From assembly GCA_024114885.1 (NCBI GenBank), contig CP099432.1:310001-374000 (forward strand): a stretch of 64,000 nucleotides of DNA, given 5' to 3'. The DNA is from Septoria linicola (taxonomy: Eukaryota; Ascomycota; Dothideomycetes; Mycosphaerellales; Mycosphaerellaceae). The position numbers were made by a program, and so were the translations under genes. Positions 34,696-44,159 of the stretch are shown piece after piece (position 1 is the first letter of the stretch; each line of letters starts with the position of its first letter). The notes beneath the pieces are model-generated. The model was given only the letters and a program-made list of their open reading frames with translations. It ran no database searches and was not told where the DNA came from.

Positions 34696-36760
34696 ATGGT
34701 CACCGGCCAAAAACGCATATCTAGCGGCGACCCTCTCTCTATCCAACAACGGAAGCGTGCCAAATTAGTGGAGCCTGCTGACTCTCTGACCGACTTCCGG
34801 CATAGCGAAGCCGTGAATTCACAAATCCCTGCTCTAGATCCTCAGCGAGATCGCCATCATCCGCCTCGAGCCCAGATTCAACGAGCAAAGGCAAGGCCCA
34901 ACGGTCTCTACAGCAGGTAGCGCTGCAAAGCTGCCAAGCCCAACCTACGAGAGCAGCTCACAGCTTTCACTTCTCCGCGTGCTACTATCACTAGCCGACG
35001 ACCAGTACGGTGATGCACCAGTCAACAGTGCGAACCACGATCCCGACCCGGATCACCACGTCTGCGTCACTGACAGCAGTTTTCATGAAGGAGGAGAGAG
35101 CGACATCAATACAGAACATGATGTCCAGGAGCAGTGACGGACAAGGATAGCACTGGCGGCATACATCAAACCTCAGACACTGTGCTTGAATACGACAATG
35201 ACGATGAGTACGGAAATGATCGCAGTATGCGACAAGATGCGGACCGCAGAGTCAAGTAGGACAATGGCACTCAAAACTCACGGTAAGAGCTTGATACATG
35301 CCGACACCGTGAACGGAGACGAGGATGACAGGAATGGGTGGATCAAGGAAGCAGCGACGAAGAGGGCCGACAGACAATACACTGCGGAGAATGACAGCCA
35401 CGAGGAAGCAGTTGACAGTATGCCTGTTCCGAGTCCCGGCGTCGCCAGTTTGCATGACTCTTGCAGCAAGCCGGGTATGTGCTCGCAAGTCCAGAGCAAC
35501 GAACGCAATCACGCGAACACACCTGCGTGACTCCAAGAGGCCATCGTGCTTAGGGACGCGTTGAGCAATGGTGCTGTTGGGAAGGTGCAGCCTCGGTCGA
35601 CCGTTCTGGCTGATGCAGCTTGAGGTTTACTAGATTCTACAGCGCATCTGAACGACGAGATCATGAACAGTACACTGGCTGCTCTGAATCCCAGCCGCTG
35701 CCGCATATGCATGGTTGGCTTAGGTTATCTGAATACACCCACTGAGCGCAAGATGCTCATAGATGGAGTTGAGCTCACCGTCTTCTTAGTCCACTTGCCG
35801 AAACACTGGACATGCACAATCGCCGATTTACGCTCTAAATCAATCGAGATTTCTCATCCATTCGGTCACTCGGGCGACATTGAAGCTATATCGCAGCTTG
35901 TCCGACGTGTTCTATCTGACCAGACTCTGGCTGTCAAGAATTGGTCGCTACAGCCATCGTGCGAGAAATCCAGCTTTCAGCAAAGAGACTTTGGAACTAT
36001 GGAACACATGTGCTTGTCTACTTGTTGTCCTGCATGAACGGAAAGGACGTGCCCGATCAGCTGGATTCCTTACTCTGGAGACAGCTCTTTGTCAGTCTTT
36101 ACACTATCGACGATAACCAGCTATTTCGAGCATCTAGCATTAGCGCAGCAGCTACGAACACACCGTGGACTGCTCCTCGGGATCTCGTAACCATCTAGTC
36201 CGCCATAGTCGAAGGGCAGCTTATCGTCACAAATCTGCGTAGCCAGCTCGATATGCTTGCCACTGTCAGCACCTTCCTAGTCAAAGCCGAACTCTTATAC
36301 CGATTTACAGCCGCAGAAGTGCAGGTCAATAAAGTGTATACCGGCAACTTGCTTGACATTATTCAAAAGCCACTAGGCGGTCTTCTATCAGATCTGGAGG
36401 AGTTGCACCGCGCGAGGCATGCCGAGCTGAAGCGCTACTTACGAGTGAGGAAAGGGCAATTGACTTGTTTCATGTTCACTTCCCTGCCCCATGTATTGAG
36501 ACGTATGTTATGCTGCGCCAGTCCACTCCAGGGAACCTTGCACATGCATCGCCGAGTTGTACGGGAGCGCTACAACACGTTGCTTAATACCGAACAAGCG
36601 CTGTTCGATGAAATGTAGCGAGATTTGGACCCATAACAGCAAGCGTTTCATGCAATGTTAGCACGTGGAGCGGAGCGAGAAGCTTATGTCGATTGAGTAT
36701 GCGAGCTAGGATGGAGTGATCAGAGAAGATCAAATCCCTGAAGTATGCCTATGGAGTGCC
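34696..36760 (+). pseudogene. C48 (Ulp1/SENP-like) cysteine protease pseudogene
   Basis: An ATG at 34,696 starts a protein that can be followed to about 36,760 only by switching frame at about 34,905, 35,135, 35,270 and 35,993 and reading through stops at 35,528, 35,621, 36,196, 36,616 and two more after it. The N-terminal part is acidic and disordered. The protease part begins near 35,624 with STAHLNDEIMN, the LND motif of C48. It continues with KHWTC (His at 35,804), ADL (Asp at 35,825) and a QQ pair (35,978-35,983). After a one-base frameshift comes NYGTHVLVYLLSC, where C48 proteases have a Cys: the codon 35,998-36,000 is TAT, one G-to-A from TGT. C48 enzymes remove SUMO-type modifiers. 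Most in-frame stops are TAG, TAA or TGA where CAG, CAA or TGG would fit. The C-terminal part (36,200-36,700) is helical. Confidence 0.62.
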
Positions 36761-36899
36761 TCGGAGCGTCTATTTTCACTTTGATAAAGTGTAGTTGAGC
36801 ACATTCACTGATGGCTTAATCATAGAATATTCGCAAGCATTGAGTAGTCTAATGCTAGTGGCGACAATAGTATTGAGCATATTCTACTGCCATTCGAGA

Positions 36900-37269
36900 A
36901 AATGCCAAACCCGCCTCGTCCCGTCACGCCACGCCACGTCGCATCTTGCCTTCTACCTCATCTCGACTCGCCAGGAAGCCAGCACACCACGGCAATGACA
37001 CTTCGCTACACATAGCATGGTGATGGTCGGCGACAATTCCAAATATCACGCCACTACGTTTCTTCCCGATATGCGGAAAGACCATCCTCGGAGGACATCG
37101 TGCACGGCATATCAAGACGCATAGAAGAAGACAGGCCGAAGATACTCCTGCAAAAGCGGCTTCACCTAACGCGCTGAACAACAACGCTATGTCAGTGCAT
37201 CTCGCACAGCTTGCCAAGCGTGTACAGAATCTCCAACGTGCTTCGACGTCCTCAGGCTGTGTGGTATGA
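36900..37269 (+). pseudogene. Zinc-finger-like fragment
   Basis: In the frame through 37,042 the plus strand reads PICGKTILGGHRARHIKTHR, which has the Cys, Gly and spaced His pattern of a C2H2-like finger, but with only one clear Cys. It is followed by a basic/Ala-rich stretch and a helical segment (MSVHLAQLAKRVQNLQ) ending at a stop at 37,267. The upstream part changes frame. A degenerate finger or a DNA-binding-protein remnant is the best reading. It may belong to the same gene as the next two fragments. Confidence 0.35.
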
Positions 37270-37752
37270 GCCAAGATGATGTCGACGGCAGATCTGTCGA
37301 AGTTATGGACCAGCTCGACAATTTCCGACTAAGTCAGCCCACACCACGTCGCGATCACACTCCATGGCGCGTACAAGAACCCGAACCAACGCCAGATGTA
37401 TCTGAGATAATGCCTCCTGTCGAAAAGCTCCTGTCCGAAGTACTTGTTCGTCTGAGACAAAAGAGGACCAAAATCTTGGGCGAAGCCTACCGAGGTAGTA
37501 ATCAAGCACACTTGAACAGAAATCAATGAATCGAGTGGGCCACATCTATTCTGTGCGGAGAAGCGCAGGCAATACGTGCACTCGGCATGCCTCTGGCAAG
37601 CAATATGCCCGAGGCTGTACCTCCTGCTCTCATGACTCGCACCGAGAGACTTGCGCGCAAGACATACGAACTGCAAAGCGAGTCGGAGATGCAGATCCAC
37701 AAGCTTGTTGCAAACTTGACACCTCGACAGACAGATCCATATAGATCATGAT
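37266..37752 (+). pseudogene. Hypothetical gene fragment with internal stop
   Basis: A frame from ATG 37,266 runs 87 codons to a TGA at 37,527. It continues in the same frame with equally protein-like sequence (IEWATSILCGEAQAIRALGM) to 37,752, so the TGA may be a former TGG. The content is Pro-rich and then helical and charged. It overlaps the end of the zinc-finger-like frame by ATGA and runs into the JmjC-like fragment after a frame change. No family recognised on its own. Confidence 0.35.
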
Positions 37753-38217
37753 AGCACTCCACACGTGTCTACTGGCTCGGATACAGCCAACGCTACGACT
37801 CCAATAAGCCCCATAGCGCTAAAGATCTGGTTGTTATGGCCAAGCACGGAGGCGCGAAGGCTTATATACTGCTACTCCGATACCAATGCCAGTCTCGCTC
37901 AGCTGCAATATGGTCGCTTCCTTGTCCAGATGCCGAGAGATACGATAGTCGTACCAGCGAATGCTACGCACGCCGTCATAGCATTTAGCAGTTGCTTGTC
38001 AGTAAGGCACACATTCCAAATGGGCCCAGAAATGGGGCCATGGGATCCGTCTACCATACAACTCGATGTGCGCAGTGAGATGGATTTAGTAAGCGGCATG
38101 AAACCGGTTCCTCTCACTGTTACGATCAGGGCTTCAACACCAGGACTTCCGCAACGCCTACGTCGACCATTTCCTAGGGACGTGGAGAGAAGATTGAATC
38201 TGTCTCTCGAATAGAGA
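37741..38217 (+). pseudogene. JmjC/cupin-like C-terminal fragment
   Basis: The frame containing the ATG at 37,765 and ending at 38,217 reads KIWLLWPSTEARR near its start. A later stretch is MPRDTIVVPANATHAVIAF (His codon near 37,969), then HTF. The arrangement K-x-W-x-L-x-P ... G/R-D-x-hhh-P-x-x-x-x-H-A-h resembles the second half of fungal JmjC domains, where the His is the last iron ligand. The HxD/E pair expected upstream was not found, so it is a fragment or a diverged cupin. JmjC enzymes are Fe(II)/2-oxoglutarate oxygenases, often histone demethylases; function here is unproven and probably lost. Confidence 0.42.
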
Positions 38218-38689
38218 CCATTTTGCCGAGGTGATGCGGGTCAGGCAGGAGGACATCGAACGGCATCAAGGCTACGTCTTCTAACGCATTCCTGCACATC
38301 AAGCCGCCTGACCATCTAGCAATGCCTCTAGGGAGCGATTCCCCGTGTGGAAAGTCGCTTCTGCTCTTACTATGTCACACACGATGAAGTGAGAGGGGCA
38401 TTTTTGGGGCGGATCAGTAGGTATATCCTCGACCAAACGCAGATCAGCTCGCGGCCACCGAGTCAGAAGCACTTTTCGATCAAAACATTTGCATGTCTGA
38501 CGAGATACACATCTGTCCAGTCTCTACCATGCGCATTTCAAGGACAGTTTTGCGACTGTCCGTGTCGGGTGGGGTGCATAATGTTGATAGAGAGTTCGAG
38601 GAAGTGCCTAGCGAAGAGGTTGAGGTCGATGTGGACATCTGAGGATCTGGTCAACATGATGTTGCCGGACTTCAATAGACAATTTTTAG
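38218..38689. other. Unique DNA at the edge of a RIP island
   Basis: An open frame from 38,347 (first codon ATG-like only by alternative start) runs across the composition border into RIP-degraded DNA and ends at 38,883. The last 60 or so codons are therefore transposon sequence and the frame is a chimera. The part before 38,680 shows Cys-containing fragments but no domain. Confidence 0.4.
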
Positions 38690-39110
38690 GTAATCTACTA
38701 GTCTTTAGTTTTATAATTACCTCTACTATATCTGCTCAAGCCTTCTATGTCCGTATCCGAGAGAGCCTTCGCGTTAGGAAGGCTACTAGCTTCTCGGATA
38801 GTCGATTCTCTCTTATCCTTTTAGCTAAGAGTATAAGCTTAGGTCTTCTTCTCTTCTTTAAGAAGCTTCTTAAAAGATATTAATATATAACTTCGCCTCT
38901 TAAGGTAACTACTATAGAGATAGAAGGATATTAATCTTACTATATATAGCCTTAGTATACTAAAAAATAGAACGGATCTTACGACTAGTACGCTATATCC
39001 CTTCCTATAATATATAGAAGGCGTAGAGATCTATAAATCTAAAGGATAGATTCTTGCTTCTACTAGCTAACTAAGCTTAAAGTCTTTTATTCTAAGATAG
39101 AGTTATAGTA
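38690..39110. repeat. RIP-degraded repeat, left part, split by the gypsy element
   Basis: CpA/TpG-poor DNA ending at the gypsy target duplication ATAGA (39,111-39,115). It was contiguous with 52,394 onward before the insertion. Not identified. Confidence 0.6.
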
Positions 39111-39115
39111 ATAGA

Positions 39116-39388
39116 TAATAACTACCCTAATACTAACCTTCTAGGTAGGTATAAGAGCGGTCGCTATAGAACAAGACCTGTTCGGAGAGTAATAGTCTTA
39201 TAATACGTTAATTAAATAGTAGTAACGAGCTTAAAATAGTAGCCCTAGGACTAAGAGCTATATACTAGGACTATAGGACATTAAATTAATTAAGTAGAGT
39301 AAACATTGCTATCTTAGAAACGAGCTACTACCTTACTTTTATACTAAAACTACTAAGTACAGTATATAGATAGGCCTTTACCTTACTA
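39116..39388 (-). repeat. Gypsy 3' LTR
   Basis: 273 bp. On the minus strand it begins TAGTAAGG (probably TGGTAAGG before RIP) and ends GTTATTA. It is joined on its right to the polypurine tract. Confidence 0.9.
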
Positions 39389-39405
39389 ATCCTCCCTTCC
39401 TTAGT
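39389..39405 (-). other. Polypurine tract of the gypsy element
   Basis: Minus-strand AAGGAAGGGAGGAT directly abuts the 3' LTR. This is where plus-strand DNA synthesis would be primed, and it fixes the element's orientation. Confidence 0.7.
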
Positions 39406-39419
39406 ATCTAACTAGATAC

Positions 39420-42400
39420 CTAACTACTTATAGATCTTACTTAGAATTACTTAAAACTAACTAGTTATTCTATTAAAGCCTATTAAACTTTTAATTAGAG
39501 GCCTATTAAATAGTTACCTTTTCTAACGATAACTACTAAAAACATCTTCTTAGATCCGATTATTATTCGCTAGACGCTACTCTTCTACTATGTCCTTAGA
39601 GATTTCCTTAGGAACGGCCTCTCTCTTCTTTAATACTAATACTTCTAAGTTACTATCTACGCTTATAAAGCTAGCTTCGCTAAATACCTACTCCTTAATA
39701 TCTATAGCTATAGCGTAGGTAGTATCGAATTAAGCTTTAGCTATAGTCTACTATTTAGCTATATAGACCTTAAACTCCTCCTTACTTATACTAAAGAGCT
39801 TCTTTATCTCTATACTTACTACCTAATCCGCCTATAGAACTTAGCCTATTAAGGTATCGAAGATCGAGCCTAGGCTAGTTAGAAGTACCTTAGTAGTAAA
39901 GGGTTTTATTACTCGCGTAGGGTATATAGTACTAGAAGCTATAAAGGATATCCGCTCGTAGTAGAGATATACGCTATAGATCGTAGGAACGTTAACGTAG
40001 TTACTATTAGGTAGCTTATCTAACGTTCGACTATTAGAGTAGGCTAGAAACACTATCGGAATTATACGATACTCTTCGCTTATACGAGTATACTACTAAG
40101 GGATATAGGAGTACGAAATAACTAGCGAGCTCGTATTAGTATAAGGATTCTTCTAACTAAGCTTGAGATTAGCTTTTATTTCGTTAGTAATTACTAGAGG
40201 TATAGTCTCGACGAAGCCTATATTATAGCTTTACTTATTAGCGATAATACGCCTCGCTAGCTACTTTGCCTCCTTAGAGTTAAAGAGCCTATTACTAATC
40301 GTGTCCGAGGTTAATAAAAGTCGTCCTCTATCGCTAGTATCGTCTAGAGAGATCGTAAACTAAACCTAATTAAGGCCCTTCTTCTTAAGTAGTATATTCT
40401 CGTTCAAGGCGATATACTAGAAGCCGTTAGGGTAGTTAGAACCTACCTCGTCGTCGAAGATATAAAAGGTAGTAGATAGGTAGGCTACGTACTTAATAGT
40501 CGTATACGGAGTAGTAACTAGCTAGTATAGCTATAGTAGAGGATACTAGCGAAGAAGCTATTAGGATAGCGAGTACTATATACTACGAGACTAACTATAC
40601 TAACTAATAGCTATATTATACTATCGATATACTATAAACTTATACTATATAGCTTCGAGTAAAGAGTCTAGGATCTAAAATAGGCCTCTAGTAGAAGGAG
40701 AATAAAAGAGAAAGCTATAATCGGTCTAGGTACCCTTATTACTATCGTAGTCTAAGAGCTCCTAAGCCCTCTAATAGACGTTAGAAGTAACCTTCAAGTC
40801 TACTTTAGTTACTATAAACTAAAAGGGTCTGAGATAGCTTCCTCCTACCTTACGTATTAGAGCGTTAATATCGTCCTCTAGTTCTTAAGTATTAGTACTC
40901 TTCTTACTACGACGAGAGCGTCCTACTAGCTTAGAGAAGAAAGTATTCGCCTCTAGCTTAAACTACGTCTAGTTTTAAGTATTATAGGCGATAAGGGCTT
41001 AGAGATCGGCTATACTACCTATCTAAACGATACGCTAGTAGAGAGTATACGTTACGTTAGCTGTCTTCGGTAGCTTTAAACCTATAGTATTACCTATCTT
41101 AGCTATATATTCTTTATAAAGAGGCTAGCTAAGGTATAGAAGAATATTAATTAAAGCGTAGCTCTTAGCTACTTTCTTCTTCTTCTAGATATTATTAACT
41201 TCTTTAAGAGCTCTACTAACGATTATATAGTAGTAGACTTTAGAGGTAATACTATCCTTCGTATAAGCCTAGTAGCGTAGATTAGGCTCCGAGTCGCTCT
41301 CTAGCTTAATTCCGCTATTATCCTCTAGTACGATTAGCGATAGGCGTTATAGACCTAGTAGTAGCTCCGTCGTAAGTAAAACTTAGTCTTATATAGGATC
41401 GCTATTATCTAAAGTGTCTAGTATAGAAGAAGTTTCGATCGAGTTAATAATAGTTTCTCTAGCGCGAATTCTAGTAAGCCTCCTACTCTTATAAAGGATA
41501 GGTATAGGCTTCTTCGTAGAGCTTAGCGTTAACTTCTCTAACTAAGCTTTTAGCCTCTATATAGTACTAGGCGATACGGAATCTCTAGGACAAGGCTCTA
41601 GAGTCGTAAGTAGGCTACCTTCTTCTTCTTAACTAGAGCTTCGAGTAGGACTAGATAAGGATAGGCTCTTAGGCGTAGAGGAGGAGGGTCGTCTATTAGA
41701 TCTTAGATTCCTAGAAGGAGGTAACGGTCTATAGGATATTAAGAGCTATCTTTCTACTACTAGGAATACGTAAGTCGGTTCTTCGAAAGCCTCTCCTTTA
41801 GTAAGCTTGACTATAAATCTATACTAATCAAGTCTATAGCCTACCTCTAGGCGCGCTTCTCTTATCTTATAGCTAAATACGTCGATCTACGAGAGCTCTA
41901 CCTTAAACTTATTCTAGTAGCGTCTCCTATCTAAGTTCGTATTAATAAAGCCTAAGCCTTACGAGCTAGGAGTCTTCTTACTTCTCTATAGCTAAAAGTA
42001 CTAGCTATAAGAGAATATATTCGCTACCTATCGATAGAAACGATCTTACTTTTATTACGCTAAGAAAACCTAGTCTTTAGGCTCGCTCTCTTCGAAGACG
42101 CCTTTATACTTATTTAACTATTAATAAAGGTTCCTAAGTATCTCTTTATTATATAAGACTTAGTTAAGGAAGGAGAAGTTCTACTTATACCTAAACTCTA
42201 TACGTAGCTACTACTAGATTAAGTTTCTCTCCTTTACTAAGTCTTAGCCTTCTTAGCGTATCTTCTTTATATTATCGCGCTTTACGCTCTACGCGTTAAG
42301 GTACTTTAGTAAAATCTTAGCTAAGAGGCGTTTAAAGAAGTTAAATATACTAATCTTTATTCTATCGTTTACTTCCTCGACTTACTTAAGTACTAAGTCG

Positions 42401-43060
42401 ATACTCTCCTCCTATTCTTATAGCGTTTCTAGTAATAGAATAGCTTTAGTAGCGTTGTTAAGGTTTGTTATACTAGTAAGAGGTCCGCTTAAGGCCTAGA
42501 AACTAATAAGAGAGCCTTCGCGATTAGTACGAGCGAGCGCTATATCTTATATAGAACTTAAAGAAGCTATCTTTCGTTATTTCTTTAGAGACTCTTATCT
42601 AGGTAGTTCTTATATTAGACTTCGAATAGGCGAGGTAGAAGGTAAAAGCGCTAGTCTTAATAGCTTAGGTATTAAAGAACGCTAGAAAGGGGAAGTCTTA
42701 TTCTTTATACGCGATAGAGAAAGAGAACGTCTTTAAATAGTCGTATTAGTAGCTTAGGGCGATATAAAGCGCGTAACTAGTAATAAGTAACTTAAATAGC
42801 GAGGAGGGTCGGGCGCGTAACCGGTTATAGAGTTTTCTATTATATTAGTTACTACTTACGTATATAAATAGCTATATAGCGTTACTAGGTAGTAACGAAA
42901 GATAAGAATCGAACTTAATAGAAGTACGGCTCTATAGTAACTAGTTAATAGTTAATAAGGAAGAAGAGATCGTTTAGAGCGTGAAAGTAGTCTAATTATA
43001 TACCTTATCGTAGTAGCGTAACTACTATTAGGATTAGAGGTCTATACGCGAGGCTTAGTT
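39420..43060 (-). pseudogene. Unidentified third coding block of the gypsy element
   Basis: Downstream of integrase the minus strand continues with protein-like sequence for about 3.6 kb. Long tracts stay in one frame when TAG/TAA are read as lost CAG/CAA/TGG, for example near 41,480-41,900 (IDVFSYKIREARLEVGYR) and near 40,260-41,040 (YIFDDEVGSNYPNGFQYI and LLLTSDTISNRLFNSKEA). One 70-codon stretch (39,841-40,053) is still open. I recognise no envelope, RNase H, chromodomain or transposase feature. It could be an envelope-like or accessory ORF, a captured host gene, or another element inserted at the 3' end. No signal peptide or membrane segments stood out. Confidence 0.6.
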
Positions 43061-43071
43061 ACGTAAGGTTT

Positions 43072-43096
43072 TAGTTATCGTTTAAAAAGATAACTA
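43072..43096 (-). repeat. 25-bp palindromic motif, copy 3 (before the third coding block)
   Basis: On the minus strand it reads TAGTTATC, then TTTTTAAAC, then GATAACTA, so the outer eight bases are perfect inverted repeats. It shares the core with copies at 48,235 and 51,371. Confidence 0.85.
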
Positions 43097-43795
43097 AAAG
43101 TTCACTTTATCTTAACGTTTCCGTAGCCGTCGTATACTACTAACGTAACTACTAACTACTATAGTATATACCTTACTATCGCTAATAAAGACTAAGACTT
43201 AGATACTATCGTCGTTACCTCTACTAACTTAAAAGAGCCTTATTTTTCGTATACCTAGTCGACTTACTAGATCGCGCTTTCCGTATTATAAGAGACCGCT
43301 AGCGCTATAATTAATAGCTAGAAAGGAGCTATTAGAGCCGCCGTCGCTAAAGATTTAAGCTTCTCTACTCTTATATAGTCCGAAACCTTAAACTTTAAGA
43401 ATTCTCTACTAGAAACTAATATTTTTAGCGATTCCTTTAGTTAGGCGAAAATTAGTAGTAAAAAGACCTTTAGGATAGAAAATTATTATCTTACTTCGCT
43501 AATTAGTAATAGAAAAGGACTCTAGGAAGGTAGATCGTAGTACTAACCTTAGAAATCGCTAGTAGAAAAGAGCTTTAGAAGTATAGCTCTAGCTTAGATT
43601 TTTAAGACCTAGTAGTAGAAAGTAGCTTAGGATAGCTAACTTTTATAGTAATAGTAGGCTCGGGACTTAGAAAAAGGAGTAGGATAGTAGGTTAACTATT
43701 AGATATAGAATCTATACTTAAAAGTTAAGTTTAAGAGAGTAACTAGCTATATAGATACTTATCTTAGCTATAGAAAATAGCGTCGAGATAGTTAG

Positions 43796-44106
43796 GATTA
43801 GCTAGATTTCTACTAATCTAGTAAAAGAGGAGCTCGGGAAGCTTAGATTAGAGCTCGATAGTAGCTCTAGGAATAAAAGAAGTACTTAGGAAGGTTAGAT
43901 TAGAGCTCGATAATAGCTCTAGGAATAAAAGAAATACTCGAGATAGCTAAGATTTAGCTAGATTTATACTAGTCTAGTAAATTACAAGCTTAGGAAGCTC
44001 CGATTAGAGCTTAATAGTAGCTTTAGGACTAAGAGAAGTACTCGAGAAGGTTAGATTAGAGCTCGATAGTAGCTCTAGAAATAAAAGAAGCGCTTAGGAT
44101 AGTACG
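43796..44106. repeat. 52-bp minisatellite with A-B-B higher-order pattern
   Basis: Units start with GATTA at 43,796, 43,846, 43,898, 43,951, 44,002 and 44,054. Two unit types alternate as A, B, B, A, B, B. Type B contains GAGCTCGATAGTAGCTCTAG; type A contains TCTAGTAAA and GGGAAGCT or similar. The triple is about 155 bp. It lies just beyond the pol 3' end of the gypsy element. Confidence 0.8.
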
Positions 44107-44159
44107 ATCCTAGGAAGATTAGCTCTTTTATAATAGAGGCTAGGCTTTAGTAGCTAGAT

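Noticed and set aside
38347..38883. 178-codon plus-strand open frame
   Set aside because: Its last third is RIP-degraded transposon DNA and it has no supported ATG start; chance read-through across the border.
39841..40053. 70-codon minus-strand open frame with ATG inside RIP-degraded DNA
   Set aside because: It is a surviving piece of the third coding block of the gypsy element, not a separate gene.
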